This document shows, one piece after another, positions 16,947-27,196 of a stretch of 39,150 nucleotides of DNA. This stretch comes from Spirochaetales bacterium. Its GTDB lineage: Bacteria > Spirochaetota > Spirochaetia > SZUA-6 > DRHE01. How positions within the stretch are numbered: the stretch's first letter is position 1; each line of letters begins with the position of its first letter. Made by a program: the position numbers and the translations under genes. The stretch spans positions 1 through 39,150 of the forward strand of contig JAFGFV010000075.1 in NCBI GenBank assembly GCA_016930895.1, in the 5' to 3' direction. The notes under the pieces are model-generated. The model saw only the letters and a list, made by a program, of their open reading frames with translations, made no database searches and was not told the origin of the DNA.

Positions 16947-19900
16947 AGCCGCCGCGCGGGGTCCGGGTGCCGTTGCTGGCCGTCTGCCTGGGGGCGGCCC
17001 TCGCTGCCGGGCGGCTGGAAGCCCAGGAAGCCCAGGAAGCCCAGGAAGCGGTCGCCGGCGCGGAGGAGCTGGGGCTGATCCGGGACACCCTGCTGCGGGA
17101 CATCGAGACCGCGAGCTACTACGAGCTGGTGGCGTGGTGCCGGGAGCAGGGATTGGAGGATTCCGGTTCCCGACAAGTTCTCAGGCAGCGCCTGATCGAC
17201 CACTACCGGCTGGAGGCCCTGCGGCCGGAGGTCTCCGGCGAGCCGCGCCGCGTCCTGGAGATCCAGTCGGCGAGGGAAACCGAGTATTTCACCATCGAGG
17301 AGGTGAGCGAGAACTACGTGGTGCTTAAGGGGGACGTGCTGGTGGAGCTGCGGGAGGACGAGGCGGTCCACCGCATCCGCGCCGGCCGCATTCTCCTGAA
17401 CGAGTCTGCCGGTCTGCTGACCGCGGAAGGGGGCATCGAGTACACCCTCCTGAAAGGCCAGGAGGAAGAGGTATTCCGCGGCGAGAAGCTGACCTTCGAC
17501 ATCGATGACTGGGCGGGGGTCTTTTTCCTGGGCGGGCTGGAGGCGGACCGACAGATTTCCGGCAAGAGCGTGACCTTCCGCTTCGAGGGCGAAAGGATCG
17601 CCAGGCTGGCGGACGACACCGTGGTCATGGACGGGGGCACCATCACCTCCTGTGAGAACCGCGAGGCGCCCCACTATCAGATCCGGGCGCGCAAGATCTG
17701 GGTCCTGGCTCCGGGGGAGTGGGCCATCCTGAGTGCGGTGCTGTACGTGGGGCGCGTGCCGCTCGCCTACCTGCCCTTCTACTTCCATCCGGGGGACGAG
17801 TTCTTCTTCCACCCGGCGATCGGGATCCGGGAGAGGGAGGGGTATTACGTGCAGACCACCACGTACCTGATCGGCCAGAAGCCCACCAAAGCCAGCGCCC
17901 TGTCCTTTCTGGCGGCCGCCGAGGAGAGCACCGTCGAGTACCGCAAACGGATTCGGGGGCTGTTCCTACGGCCCGTGGAGGGCGAGACGGTCGAGAGCCG
18001 CGATGAGCGATTCCTCAAGATCCTGCTCGACGCGTACGCCCGCCTGGGAGTCTTCGTGGGGACTGCCGGGAGCTTTCCTCCGGGGGCGAGTTTCAGGGGA
18101 GGAGTGGCGTTCAGCCGCAACATCTACGAGGTGGGGGGGGTGTACGTGCCCTACACGGAGGTGGACGGGGAGTATCGATCGGTGTGGAACTGGAGCCGCT
18201 TGTTCGGCGCCCGGGTGCCCTTTCGGTACGGCCTGGACGCCAGCTGGTCGCTGAGCCAGGGCAGGTACGCGTTGAGCGGCAAGCTGGAGCATTACTCCGA
18301 CGCCCTGTTCCTGGAGGAATTTTTCGACCGATCAGAGGAGATCGGGCTGACCCGGCTGGCGGGGTTGGAGGAGGGGTCCAGCACCTCGGTGGCCACCGGA
18401 GAAAAGCAGTCCCTGAGCTGGGAGATCAACAGCTCCCTGGACTTCTCCGACATCAGCAGCTCGCCGCTGCTCAAGACCCTCTCGGTACCGTACCTGAACG
18501 CCAACCTGGTGTGGAACCTGCAGGTGGACCAGTCTCCCGAGCCGGAGGCGGCGGATTCCCGCTTCTACGCCCCCACCTCGCTCAGGATCCCTACGGCCTC
18601 GGTGCAGATCAGCGGGGAGCTGCTGAACCTCACCGGCGCTCGCGCGCGGCGAGCCGCAGAACAGGGCGAGTCCGAGATCCCCGAGTGGAGCCGGGAGCTG
18701 CGGGTGCCGGCGGCGCTGGAGACGCCAGGGGGGCTGGAGACGCCAGGGGGGCTGGAGACGCAGGCGGCGCCGACGCGAGACGCGCTGGAGACACCGACGC
18801 CCTCGGAGCGCCGGCCCGGGCACGCGAGCCGGGGGGAGTCCCTTGCGCTGCGCCCGCCTTCCCCGCAGTCGGACCTGCCCACCGCCGCCGAGGCCACCCC
18901 GTTCAGCCTCAACGTGAGCTACCAGGTGCGTCCCAACGTGAAGGTGGAGCAGGTCTTCGATTCTGGCAGCTGGACCACGGCCGCCGACGTGGACGGGGAT
19001 TTTCGGTACACCAGCGTGGATACCTACGGCACGACAAGCGTGGACTACAGGCTGCAGGTCCTAGAGGACCTCCTGGCGGTCAATGGAGGCCTTCTGTTCG
19101 CAGGCAACTACCGAAAGAGCATCGATCAGGGGTACGGAGACGACACTGGGTGGGCGAACCTGGTTCTGGGCGACTACCAGTACTCCCAGCTCAACCTGAG
19201 GAACACCTTCAACGCATCCTCCTACCCGCTGCGGGGCGTGGGCATCTTCGGAAAGTCCAGCCTGAGCTATTCGCTGGCCTGGACCGTGTTTCGCTACTCC
19301 CTGGCAGGCAGCGTGGGGCTGGAGCCGGTGTTCGCGGCCAGCGGGCCGGAGTGGAGCCCCGGCGGGGTGAGCCAGCACAGCCTCAAGGGCGAGCTCGCGT
19401 GGCACGCGTTCGAGCGCGACAACGCCCTGAGCCTGAGCATGCAGCTGTGGCCGAGGGACGTGGAGATCACGGCCAACGCCGCCTTCCAGCTGTGGATGCT
19501 CCGGACCACGATCAACAGCGTGTTTCGGGAAGACACCTGGGGGTCGGAGATCCCGGTGGTCCTCCAGGAACAGCTGGAGATCGCGCCCGAGGTAACGCTG
19601 CTCCAGGAGCTGCGGTTTGCGGTTCTACCCCAGGAGGCACGTGCGGTTGTCGCGACCCGCAGCTACAGCTCGTTGAAGCTCTGGGGTTTGTCCGCAGCGT
19701 TCACGGCGGACCGGGAGTATTCGGAGCTGTCGGGGTGGGGGCAATTCATCGAACCGGCCCTGGTTAGCGCCAGCTACAGGCTCCCGGAGCAGAAGCTTTT
19801 CCTGTGGAAGAACCGAATTCAACTTCAGAGCTCCCTGAGCTCGGGGTGGTCCATGAACCTGCGCGACTACACCAGCAACAGCCTCGATTTCTCGTTCACC

Positions 19901-20347
19901 TTCCGGATGCTCGTCCACGAGTTCATGGAGCTGTCGTTCACTTCCGTGTCGTACAACAACCGCACGTATCTGTATTTCCCCGGGATAGCCGAGAAGGAGG
20001 GATTCGCCTGGGTCAACCCGATCGTGGACCTGCTGCGTTCGTTCAACTTCGCCAACAGGGCTGAGCGAGAGGCCTCGGCGTTCAAGCTCCGGAGCATCAA
20101 CGTGAACCTGGTGCACCACCTGCATGACTGGGACCTGACCCTCCAGTACAGCGGCAGACCCGAGCTGACCTACCGGGTCCCGGCGGGAGCCCCTTCGGGA
20201 GAGCCGGCCAGGTACCGCTACGAATGGAACAACACCTTTTCGGTATACCTGCAGTGGGTACCGATACCCGAGCTGCGCAGCACTCTGGCGGGCGAGAAGC
20301 TGGGAGAGGACCCGTGGGACCTGACCTTGCGCGGGGAGCAGGAGTGA
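16943..20347 (+). CDS. LptD-like outer membrane protein with a SAP-like N-terminal motif
   Basis: Large (1134 residues) spirochaetal relative of LptD/OstA, the outer membrane protein that inserts lipopolysaccharide or, here, perhaps another glycolipid. A signal peptide (1-27, [11 protein letters not shown]) leads into a short EAQ repeat, then residues about 58-88 ([20 protein letters not shown]) follow the SAP / HeH-like pattern. Residues about 110-300 are OstA-like beta repeats ([35 protein letters not shown]), with the conserved [10 protein letters not shown] and [19 protein letters not shown]. The rest is beta-rich barrel sequence, alternating hydrophobic and polar. A low-complexity linker with an 18-bp repeat (592 on) interrupts it. 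The GTG overlaps the uvrA stop. Confidence 0.85.
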   Translation: MKPPRGVRVPLLAVCLGAALAAGRLEAQEAQEAQEAVAGAEELGLIRDTLLRDIETASYYELVAWCREQGLEDSGSRQVLRQRLIDHYRLEALRPEVSGEPRRVLEIQSARETEYFTIEEVSENYVVLKGDVLVELREDEAVHRIRAGRILLNESAGLLTAEGGIEYTLLKGQEEEVFRGEKLTFDIDDWAGVFFLGGLEADRQISGKSVTFRFEGERIARLADDTVVMDGGTITSCENREAPHYQIRARKIWVLAPGEWAILSAVLYVGRVPLAYLPFYFHPGDEFFFHPAIGIREREGYYVQTTTYLIGQKPTKASALSFLAAAEESTVEYRKRIRGLFLRPVEGETVESRDERFLKILLDAYARLGVFVGTAGSFPPGASFRGGVAFSRNIYEVGGVYVPYTEVDGEYRSVWNWSRLFGARVPFRYGLDASWSLSQGRYALSGKLEHYSDALFLEEFFDRSEEIGLTRLAGLEEGSSTSVATGEKQSLSWEINSSLDFSDISSSPLLKTLSVPYLNANLVWNLQVDQSPEPEAADSRFYAPTSLRIPTASVQISGELLNLTGARARRAAEQGESEIPEWSRELRVPAALETPGGLETPGGLETQAAPTRDALETPTPSERRPGHASRGESLALRPPSPQSDLPTAAEATPFSLNVSYQVRPNVKVEQVFDSGSWTTAADVDGDFRYTSVDTYGTTSVDYRLQVLEDLLAVNGGLLFAGNYRKSIDQGYGDDTGWANLVLGDYQYSQLNLRNTFNASSYPLRGVGIFGKSSLSYSLAWTVFRYSLAGSVGLEPVFAASGPEWSPGGVSQHSLKGELAWHAFERDNALSLSMQLWPRDVEITANAAFQLWMLRTTINSVFREDTWGSEIPVVLQEQLEIAPEVTLLQELRFAVLPQEARAVVATRSYSSLKLWGLSAAFTADREYSELSGWGQFIEPALVSASYRLPEQKLFLWKNRIQLQSSLSSGWSMNLRDYTSNSLDFSFTFRMLVHEFMELSFTSVSYNNRTYLYFPGIAEKEGFAWVNPIVDLLRSFNFANRAEREASAFKLRSINVNLVHHLHDWDLTLQYSGRPELTYRVPAGAPSGEPARYRYEWNNTFSVYLQWVPIPELRSTLAGEKLGEDPWDLTLRGEQE
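17018..17044 (+). repeat. Three 9-bp in-frame repeats after the LptD-like signal peptide
   Basis: GAAGCCCAG is repeated at 17018, 17027 and 17036, encoding E-A-Q three times just after the predicted signal peptidase site, where length changes are harmless. Confidence 0.9.
18716..18760 (+). repeat. In-frame 18-bp tandem repeat in the LptD-like linker
   Basis: CTGGAGACGCCAGGGGGG is at 18716-18733 and 18734-18751, with a partial third copy at 18752-18760. It encodes LETPGG units in a Pro/Thr-rich linker, probably a loop of the barrel. Confidence 0.9.
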
Positions 20348-20460
20348 GCGGCGGCGGGCCGCTCGGGAGCCGGCGGCGGCTGCAGTCGCCCGGCTTCCGG
20401 GCCCGGCGCGAGCACCGGCAACGCGCGCCCCAACGTCGGGCCGCCGGGCACCCCGAGGGA

Positions 20461-20489
20461 GCCCTCGGCAGGCCCTCGGCAGGCCCTGG
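20461..20489 (+). repeat. 11-bp tandem repeat in the lptD-phoH gap
   Basis: GCCCTCGGCAG is at 20461-20471 and 20472-20482, followed by a partial copy. The gap 20348-20495 is otherwise GC-rich sequence without a gene or clear terminator. Confidence 0.8.
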
Positions 20490-20495
20490 CCGGGG

Positions 20496-20524
20496 TTGAC
20501 TTTGCTTTTGGGGGCGCTTACATT
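20496..20524 (+). promoter_or_regulatory. Promoter of the phoH operon
   Basis: TTGACT (20496-20501) and TACATT (20519-20524) are 17 bp apart. The start is near 20531, directly before the ribosome binding site AGGAGG (20533-20538), giving a leader of only about 11 nt. Confidence 0.65.
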
Positions 20525-20541
20525 CAGGAAATAGGAGGATT

Positions 20542-21501
20542 ATGGGGAAACACCTGGCTGTGGTCCTCAGAAATCCGGAGAGATTCCAGGAGCTCTTCGG
20601 GGTCAACGATGGGAACCTGAACGCTTTCGAAGATGCGCTGGGCGTTCACCTTTATTTCCAGGGAAACAAGGTATTCATCGACTCGACGGATGAAGGAGTG
20701 AGGGGGCGCTTCGAGGCCCTGGTGGACCAGCTGGAGGATCATATACGCATGGGCCAAATTCCGGGGCCCGACCTAATCCGCGCGGTGAGCTGCTCTCTCG
20801 ATGCTCCGGATCGACAGGACGTAGAACTGCTCAAGGACACCTGCGTGGTGATTCCGCGGGGCCTGCGCAAGGTCTTTCCCCGTAGTCACAACCAGGCCTG
20901 TTACCTTCGCGCGATCGAACAGCGGGACTTAGTGTTCGGCATCGGCCCCGCCGGCACGGGCAAGACCTACCTTGCGGTCGCGCAGGCGCTGCGGCACGTG
21001 CTCAACCGCGAACGAAAGAAGCTCATCCTGACGCGGCCGGTGGTGGAGGCCGGAGAGAACCTGGGCTACCTTCCGGGAGACCTCGAACAGAAGATCAGCC
21101 CGTACCTGCGCCCGCTCTACGACGCCATGGAGGCCTTTCTGCCCCTGGAGACGATCCGACGGCTCGAGGAGACCCGGGTCATCGAGATCGCGCCGCTGGC
21201 CTACATGCGGGGTCGAACGCTGTCGGACTGCTTCGTCATCCTGGACGAGGCGCAGAACACCACCCGCGAGCAGATGAAGATGTTCCTGACCCGCATCGGC
21301 GAGGGCTCCAAGGCCGTGGTGACCGGGGACATCACCCAGATCGATCTTCCCAGCCGCAAGTCTTGCGGGCTGCTGAACGTGATCTCGATCCTCAAGACCA
21401 TCGGCGAGATCGAGTTCGTGTTTCTGGGCGAAGAGGACGTGGTCCGCAATCCACTGGTCCGCAAAATCGTCCGCGCTTATGAAGCCAACGAAGAAGAGTA
21501 A
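20542..21501 (+). CDS. ybeZ: PhoH-family ATPase (YbeZ-like)
   Basis: ATPase of the PhoH/PhoL family, genetically linked to ybeY and thought to act in RNA or ribosome metabolism. Residues about 1-115 hold the N-terminal region with a KH-like fold; then Walker A GPAGTGKTYLAVA, LTRPVVEAGENLGYLPGD, and Walker B CFVILDEAQNTT followed by TGDITQIDLP. The length of 319 is typical. A strong AGGAGG precedes the ATG. It leads a cluster of five overlapping genes: phoH, 7TM-HD, ybeY, tlyC and a TPR protein, an order common in Gram-positive and spirochaete genomes. Confidence 0.94.
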   Translation: MGKHLAVVLRNPERFQELFGVNDGNLNAFEDALGVHLYFQGNKVFIDSTDEGVRGRFEALVDQLEDHIRMGQIPGPDLIRAVSCSLDAPDRQDVELLKDTCVVIPRGLRKVFPRSHNQACYLRAIEQRDLVFGIGPAGTGKTYLAVAQALRHVLNRERKKLILTRPVVEAGENLGYLPGDLEQKISPYLRPLYDAMEAFLPLETIRRLEETRVIEIAPLAYMRGRTLSDCFVILDEAQNTTREQMKMFLTRIGEGSKAVVTGDITQIDLPSRKSCGLLNVISILKTIGEIEFVFLGEEDVVRNPLVRKIVRAYEANEEE

Positions 21502-23701
21502 GGGGGCGATCTGGCCCTTCTCGCGCCTCCGGCAGCGGGAAGGCGCGGTCCGGGATCGCTGGATTGTGACCCTCGGGGGGCTCAGCTTCGCCGTGAGCCT
21601 GGGCATCATTCTCGTGTCGACCCAGTTCGGCTCCCTGCTCAACTCCATCCGCCCTTCGGACTACCAGGTGGGATCGGTGGCGGAACGTGACGTGGTGGTC
21701 GAACGGGACATCGTCTACGTGGACGAAGAAGCGACCCGACTCAAGCGTGAAGCGGCGGGCAAGCTGGTGCTGCCGATTTTCCGGATCAACGAAAACATCA
21801 CCGAGAACATCCTCAAGCGCTTCGAGGGCTTCCGGCGTGCCCTCTCGGCTCTCCTGGCGAGCGAGGAGAGCGTCGAGACGGTCTTTCTGCGGCTTCAGGT
21901 GGAGTACCCGGGGGTTCTGACCCGGGAAACCCTGACTGAACTGCTGGAGGCGCAAGACCCGCAGGAGGTGCTGGGCGCGGCGGAGGTTTACCTCGAGGAG
22001 ATCATGACGACGGGTCTGGTCCGTCTGCCGGAAGGCGACGCGGCGCTCGAAGGGGCCCGGGAGCTCGAAGTGTGGCGGTGGAGGGAAGGCAACCTGGAGA
22101 AGGAGACCTACGCCGTAGGGGACGTGCTCACCGTGGAGGGGCTGGGCGCCGCGATGGAAGCGCGGTTGGAGGAGCGGCCGGAGGCGCAGGTTCGGCTGAT
22201 CGGGGCCCTGATGCTGCCGTTCGTCGAGGAAAACGGGTTCTACGACGCGGAGGAGACGGAGAAACGGCGCCGCAAGGCCATGAACGAGGTCGATCCGGTG
22301 CAGGCCAAGCTCGTCCGTGACCAGGTCATCGTCCGCAAGGGAGACATCATCACCGAGAAGACGGCGGAACAGATCCGGGCCCTCGGGGAGTATTCGACGA
22401 CCGTCAACATGAACACCTTGGCGAGCTCGATCCTCTTCGTGGTGCTGGCGTACGCCTTCGCCGGATTCGCCCTCCAGGAACGGGTCATCGGTATGAGGCT
22501 CCGGCGCAAGCACGTGTTGTTCCTGGCGGTGCTGCTGGCCTGTTACCTGCTGCTGGCCGCGATCCTCTACAGCTTCTTCACGCCTCCCGCGGGCCTCCCG
22601 TTCGCGGTGGTCCTGCCCACGGCGGCGATCGCCATCTTCGTAGCCCTGATCCTGTCGCTTCGCGTGGGATTCGTGTTCTCGCTGGTCCTGGGTCTCCTGC
22701 TCCTGCCCATCGTGCGGATGGAGCTGTCCTCGCTGCTCTTTGCGGTCCTGACGGGAACGGCGGCCACGGCGGTGGTGCTGCGCTCCGAACGGCGCATTGA
22801 CCTGATCCGGGCAGGGGTGCTGCTGTCGGGGCTGAACATCCTGATCCTGGTCGTCTTCGGGCTGACCGGGAACGCGAACGGAGGCTGGGCACTGTCGGCC
22901 GCGGGCTGGGGCATCCTGAATGGCCTGGGCTGCAGCATGTTGAGCCTGGGACTGCTGCCCATCCTGGAGCACGCCCTCAATACGGCCAGCCGGTTCCGCC
23001 TGATCGAGCTGTCGGACGTGAACTCTCCGGTGCTCAAGCGGATGCTGTCGCTGGCCCCCGGGACCTACACGCACAGCCTGAGCGTGGCCAACCTGGCCGA
23101 ATCGGCCTGCAGCGCGATCGGGGCAAACGCGCTCCTGGCGCGGGTGGGGGCGTACTATCACGACATCGGCAAGATCGAGCAGGCGGAGTATTTCATCGAA
23201 AACCAGACGGCCTACAACAAGCACGACGAGCTCAAACCGAGCCTGTCGGCGGCGGTCATCAAGGCGCATGTCAAGATGGGGATCGAGAAGGCGAGAGAGC
23301 TCGACCTGCCCGACGAAGTGATGGAGATCATAGCGCAGCATCACGGGCGGGGGGTGATCAAGTACTTCTACCAGCGGGCCCTGGAGAACGGACAGAACGG
23401 GAACGTGACCTCGGAAGACTACTCCTACCCCGGGGTGCCGCCCCGGTCCCGGGAGGCGGCCGTCGTGATGCTGGCAGACACAGTGGAGGCAGCTTCGCGG
23501 ACCCTCAAGAAGCCGACCATCGCGAAGCTCGACAAGTTCGTGTGGGACATCGTCATGGACAAGTTCACATCCCACGAGCTGGGGGAGTCGGAGCTTACGC
23601 TGCGGGACCTGGAGCTGATCAAGAAGAGCTTCGTGCAGGTCCTGGCGGGTTACTTTCATTCCCGCATCGAGTACCCGAAGGCAAAAGAGGCGGTGCGGTG
23701 A
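21479..23701 (+). CDS. 7TM receptor with HD hydrolase domain (PgpH-type, c-di-AMP phosphodiesterase family)
   Basis: A 740-residue membrane protein. A short cytoplasmic N-terminus and one membrane helix (about 32-50) lead to an extracytoplasmic 7TMR-HDED domain (about 60-300), seven membrane helices (about 310-500), and a cytoplasmic HD domain with THSLSVANLAE, YYHDIGK (catalytic His-Asp near 560), KHDELKPSLS and HHGRG. Relatives (PgpH of Listeria, YqfF) degrade c-di-AMP; whether this organism uses c-di-AMP cannot be seen here. Start at the ATG overlapping phoH by 23 bases. Coupled by GTGA to ybeY. Confidence 0.93.
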   Translation: MKPTKKSKGAIWPFSRLRQREGAVRDRWIVTLGGLSFAVSLGIILVSTQFGSLLNSIRPSDYQVGSVAERDVVVERDIVYVDEEATRLKREAAGKLVLPIFRINENITENILKRFEGFRRALSALLASEESVETVFLRLQVEYPGVLTRETLTELLEAQDPQEVLGAAEVYLEEIMTTGLVRLPEGDAALEGARELEVWRWREGNLEKETYAVGDVLTVEGLGAAMEARLEERPEAQVRLIGALMLPFVEENGFYDAEETEKRRRKAMNEVDPVQAKLVRDQVIVRKGDIITEKTAEQIRALGEYSTTVNMNTLASSILFVVLAYAFAGFALQERVIGMRLRRKHVLFLAVLLACYLLLAAILYSFFTPPAGLPFAVVLPTAAIAIFVALILSLRVGFVFSLVLGLLLLPIVRMELSSLLFAVLTGTAATAVVLRSERRIDLIRAGVLLSGLNILILVVFGLTGNANGGWALSAAGWGILNGLGCSMLSLGLLPILEHALNTASRFRLIELSDVNSPVLKRMLSLAPGTYTHSLSVANLAESACSAIGANALLARVGAYYHDIGKIEQAEYFIENQTAYNKHDELKPSLSAAVIKAHVKMGIEKARELDLPDEVMEIIAQHHGRGVIKYFYQRALENGQNGNVTSEDYSYPGVPPRSREAAVVMLADTVEAASRTLKKPTIAKLDKFVWDIVMDKFTSHELGESELTLRDLELIKKSFVQVLAGYFHSRIEYPKAKEAVR

Positions 23702-24186
23702 ATCGGGTCGAGGTGAGCTTCGCGGGGGTGGAGCCCCCGGGCTGGGCGCATCGCTGTGCGGCCTTTGTCCGCAGAGTGCTGGAGGCTCGGAACATCCGGG
23801 ACTGGGAAGTATCGATCCTGCTTTGCGACGACCCCTGCGTACAGGCGCTCAACCGACGCTACAGGGACGTGGACGAGCCTACGGACGTCCTGGCCTTCGC
23901 GCAGCAGGAAGACCCGGGCCGGCCGGCGGAAACGGCGGCCGAGTTCCCCTCGCCGCGGTTCCCCGCGGGCGAGGACCTGACCATGGCGGGGGACGTGGTG
24001 GTGTCGCTCGAGACCATGAAGCGAAACGCCGGCGAACGGGGGGTCGCGGAGGAGGAAGAATTGAAACGCCTCCTGATCCACGGTATCCTTCATCTGGAGG
24101 GGATGGACCACCCCGAGGGGGAGACCGAGATGCTCTCGGTCCAGGAGCGCGTGCTCGAGCAGTTGAAAGAGGAGAGGGTGTTTTGA
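23698..24186 (+). CDS. ybeY: Endoribonuclease / rRNA maturation factor YbeY
   Basis: Metal-dependent RNase needed for 16S rRNA 3'-end processing and ribosome quality control. The signature HGILHLEGMDH supplies the three zinc ligands (His128, His132, His138), and YRDVDEPTDVLAF is the other conserved segment. The 162-residue length is usual, with a Pro/Glu-rich insert near 70-92. The GTG start (23698) overlaps the previous stop and gives a normal N-terminus; the frame further upstream is a shadow. The stop overlaps the tlyC TTG. Confidence 0.96.
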   Translation: MNRVEVSFAGVEPPGWAHRCAAFVRRVLEARNIRDWEVSILLCDDPCVQALNRRYRDVDEPTDVLAFAQQEDPGRPAETAAEFPSPRFPAGEDLTMAGDVVVSLETMKRNAGERGVAEEEELKRLLIHGILHLEGMDHPEGETEMLSVQERVLEQLKEERVF

Positions 24187-24977
24187 AGAAAAGGAGCTTT
24201 TTCGAGCGGCTGATGCGCCGCGGGGCTGATGACGAGGACCATCACTTACCCCAGCTCGACAAGAGCGCGCTGGAGATGGTCCAGGGAATCGTATCGCTCT
24301 CGGAGTCGAACGTCCGGGAGATCATGGTCCCGCGGATCGATGTGGTGTCCATTTCTCTGAACACTCAGATCGCCGAGATCATCAAGGTTGTTTCGGACTG
24401 CGGGCATTCGCGTTTCCCGGTGTACCACGACAGCATCGACAATATCGTAGGGATCCTGCATGCCAAGGACCTGTTGCGCTACCTCGGCAAGAACGGCGAA
24501 GGCTTCGAGCTGGAACAGGTTATCCGCCCGGCCTATTTCGTGCCCGAAAGCAAGAAGCTGGATTCCCTGCTGCGGGAGTTCCAGCGGCGCCGGGTGCACA
24601 TCGCGGTGGTGGTCGACGAGTACGGGGGCACCTCCGGGATCGTCTGCATGGAGGACGTGATCGAGGAGATCGTCGGAGAGATCCAGGACGAGTTCGACAA
24701 CGAAACCGAGGACCTGCTCAAGATCAGCGAGGGGGTCTACCTGTGCGACGCCCGGGTGAACCTGGAATGGCTGAACGAGGAGCTGGGGCTCAACCTCCCG
24801 ACGGAGGACTATGACACCCTGGGCGGGTTCGTCTTCGACCTGTTCGACAAGATCCCGGCCAAGTACGAGAAGATGAGCTATCAGAACATGGACTTCGTGA
24901 TCCAGGGGATGGAAGGGCACAAGATCGAAACCATCAAGATCGTGATTCACCGGGAGGCTTCCGGTACAAAGGGATGA
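24183..24977 (+). CDS. tlyC: CBS-domain protein of the CorC/TlyC family
   Basis: A 264-residue soluble protein: basic N-terminus (KKRSFFERLMRR), two CBS domains (about 35-160; VREIMVPRIDVVSI, then LLREFQRRRVHIAVVVDEYG), and the C-terminal CorC/HlyC transporter-associated domain (EEIVGEIQDEFD, then LPTEDYDTLGGFVFDLF). Called hemolysin C in spirochaetes, the family is more likely linked to ion homeostasis. It lacks the DUF21 membrane part. It starts with TTG overlapping the ybeY stop (TTGA). Confidence 0.92.
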   Translation: MKKRSFFERLMRRGADDEDHHLPQLDKSALEMVQGIVSLSESNVREIMVPRIDVVSISLNTQIAEIIKVVSDCGHSRFPVYHDSIDNIVGILHAKDLLRYLGKNGEGFELEQVIRPAYFVPESKKLDSLLREFQRRRVHIAVVVDEYGGTSGIVCMEDVIEEIVGEIQDEFDNETEDLLKISEGVYLCDARVNLEWLNEELGLNLPTEDYDTLGGFVFDLFDKIPAKYEKMSYQNMDFVIQGMEGHKIETIKIVIHREASGTKG

Positions 24978-26962
24978 GCAGGACCGTTCGCCTCTGTCTG
25001 GCACTGTTGGTCCTCTCGGCCCTCGGGGCCGGCGCGCAGGACCGCCCCTCCGCCCCCGGACTATACGAGCAAGGCCGTGCCGCTCAGTCCCGGAGGGAGC
25101 TGTTGCGGGCGGTGGAGCTGTACCGGGCCGCGCTGCGGGCGAACCCGGATTATCTGCAGCCCATGATCGGCCTGGGCGAGGTCTTTTTTGCCCTGGAGGA
25201 GTACCCGGAAGCCCTGGATCACGTGGTGCGGGCGCGCAGGTACGACCAGGGGGACCTGGAGCTGTACATCCTGGAGGGCCGGATCCGCCTCGGAATGGGA
25301 GAGGTCCAGGAGGCCCGCAGGCTCTTCGAGGCCGTGCTGGCGCGGGAGAGCAACAACCTCGAGGCCCGCTACGGCCTGGCGGAACTGGACATCAGGCTGG
25401 GCTACCGGCGGGAGGCGGAGGCGCGCTACCTGGAGACCCTCAAGATAAGCCCTCAGAGCGCCAAGGCGCTGCTTTCGCTGGCGGTTTTGTCGGAGAGCGA
25501 GGGGGAGCTGCGGGGAGCGCAGGAGTACCTGGATCGGGCGCTGCAGCACCACACCTACGACCCCCAGGTGCACCACGCGGCGGGACGCTTCGCCCTGGAG
25601 ATGGGCGAGGCCGGAATGGCCGAGCAGTACCTGCGCACCGCGGTGGCGCTGGACGGGTCGCTGGGGGAGGCGCGCCGCCTGCTGGCCCAGGCACTGCTGG
25701 CCCAGGGCCGGCCGGAAGCAGCCGTCCGGGAGCTTCAGCAGCTGGTGGAGACGGACCGGGAAGACCCCCTGGTCTGGTACACCCTGGGCGTGGCTTACCG
25801 GGAAAGCGGGAGCGTCCCCGAGGCGATCAACAGCTTGGCCCGGGCAGTGCAGGTCCGCCCGGACGACGAGATCGCCCGCTTTGCCCTGGAGAATTTGGCA
25901 ATCGATGAGCTGCCCATCAACGATCCGGTGCGGCAGAAGTATGGGCGTCATCACCTGGAACGGGGGCGGCTGTTCGAGGAGCGCAACCTGGTGAGTCGGG
26001 CCCTGGTGGAGTATCGGCGCAGTCTCCTGCTGGATCCGGAATCCAAGGAGTCCCGCCTGGAGTACGGCCAGGTGTACCTGACCCTGGGTTACCCGGCCAA
26101 GTACCGGCAGGAGCTGCAGGTCCTCAAAGACGCCGGTCATACCGACAGCGTGATCCTGGACGACATGGAGATCATCGACAGCCAGAGCTGGGACCAGGTT
26201 TCCAGCCGCTGGGGAGTCTCCCAGTATCAGCTGGACGACAAGCGCCGGGTCAAGGTGAGCGTGTTTCATCTGCGGGCTGAGTCTCGGGAGATGCATCCGG
26301 GGGCGGGCAGCGTGGCTGCCCGGGTTCTCTCGTATCTGCTGCGTCGCTACGATGCCCTGGATCTCCCGCAGGAGTCCCGGGAGGTCGAAGACTTCGAGCA
26401 AGCCTTTGCGGCCGCCCGGGAATCAGGGAGCCACTACTTCGTGACCGTAGTCGTGGAGGAATCCGAGCGCAGTTTCACCGTGCGCCTCGGACAGCACCTG
26501 ACGGGCACCGGCAAACGGGTGGCCGCGGACCGCGTCTACCGGACCGGCAACGACCGGGTGCTCGAAGCGCTGGACACCCTGGCCCGAAGGTTCGCCGAGC
26601 GGCTGCCCGTGAAGGGAACCCTGCTCGAACGGCGCTTCGACCAGGGCATCGTGGACCTGGGCAGGCTGGACGGCCTGGAGAACGGCGACAGCCTGCTCAT
26701 CGTGAAAAAGGGTTCCATACGCCTGGACCACACGGCGATCGCTTACAGCTTTGATGCTTCGGACCAGGTAGGGGAGTTCACGGTCACCACGGTGGACGAG
26801 AACGTGGCGGAGGGGACGGTTGCCAAGCGGGATTTCTTCGACTTGATCAACCCTGGGGACGAGCTGCTGTTCCCGCCCGCCGGCGGGGCCGAGCCGCCTC
26901 CCCCGGAGGCCGAGGGAGAGGAAGGGCTGCTGCGGAGGCTGTTCCGCCTGATCGGGCTGTAG
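24974..26962 (+). CDS. Exported TPR-repeat protein with a C-terminal domain (662 aa)
   Basis: Unknown role. A signal peptide (1-21, CLALLVLSALGAGAQ) is followed by about nine TPR units (about 30-350), recognisable by repeated Y-x-x-A-x-x-x-(A/L) patterns such as GLGEVFFALEEYPEALDHVV. The C-terminal part (about 400-640) is mixed alpha/beta with ESGSHYFVTVVVEESERSFT and the segment RFDQGIVDLGRLDGLENGDS, resembling lipoprotein-type domains that bind small ligands or other proteins. It is coupled to tlyC (ATGA) and likely periplasmic, an envelope assembly scaffold at a guess. Confidence 0.85.
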   Translation: MSRTVRLCLALLVLSALGAGAQDRPSAPGLYEQGRAAQSRRELLRAVELYRAALRANPDYLQPMIGLGEVFFALEEYPEALDHVVRARRYDQGDLELYILEGRIRLGMGEVQEARRLFEAVLARESNNLEARYGLAELDIRLGYRREAEARYLETLKISPQSAKALLSLAVLSESEGELRGAQEYLDRALQHHTYDPQVHHAAGRFALEMGEAGMAEQYLRTAVALDGSLGEARRLLAQALLAQGRPEAAVRELQQLVETDREDPLVWYTLGVAYRESGSVPEAINSLARAVQVRPDDEIARFALENLAIDELPINDPVRQKYGRHHLERGRLFEERNLVSRALVEYRRSLLLDPESKESRLEYGQVYLTLGYPAKYRQELQVLKDAGHTDSVILDDMEIIDSQSWDQVSSRWGVSQYQLDDKRRVKVSVFHLRAESREMHPGAGSVAARVLSYLLRRYDALDLPQESREVEDFEQAFAAARESGSHYFVTVVVEESERSFTVRLGQHLTGTGKRVAADRVYRTGNDRVLEALDTLARRFAERLPVKGTLLERRFDQGIVDLGRLDGLENGDSLLIVKKGSIRLDHTAIAYSFDASDQVGEFTVTTVDENVAEGTVAKRDFFDLINPGDELLFPPAGGAEPPPPEAEGEEGLLRRLFRLIGL

Positions 26963-27075
26963 CGGAAGCCGAGAGTCGAAGGCGGCCCGCTGGACTGCGG
27001 CCGGGCTCGGTTGAGGCTGCGCTCGGTCGAGACCCCGCTGGGACTGGCAGGGCAGTAGCGCGGGAGCTGCGGGCG

Positions 27076-27104
27076 TTGACACACCGGAGGCAGTTCCTTA
27101 TATT
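27076..27104 (+). promoter_or_regulatory. Strong sigma70-type promoter of the pgk-tpiA-secG operon
   Basis: TTGACA (27076-27081) and TATATT (27099-27104) are exactly 17 bp apart, near consensus. The start is near 27111, giving a leader of about 86 nt that ends in a duplicated ribosome binding site (27161-27194). The gap 26963-27075 shows no gene and no clear terminator. Confidence 0.8.
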
Positions 27105-27160
27105 CACGGTGAATAGCCTCGAGCAGAAGACGGTCTGAGGACCCACCCTGTCGCGAGCTG

Positions 27161-27194
27161 GTAGCCCATAGGAGCCTGTAGACCATAGGAGCCC
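27161..27194 (+). repeat. 17-bp duplication carrying the pgk ribosome binding site
   Basis: GTAGCCCATAGGAGCCT (27161-27177) is repeated as GTAGACCATAGGAGCCC (27178-27194), 15 of 17 bases the same. Each copy has AGGAG; the second is about six bases from the ATG at 27197, the first is 23 bases away. Confidence 0.9.
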
Positions 27195-27196
27195 AT

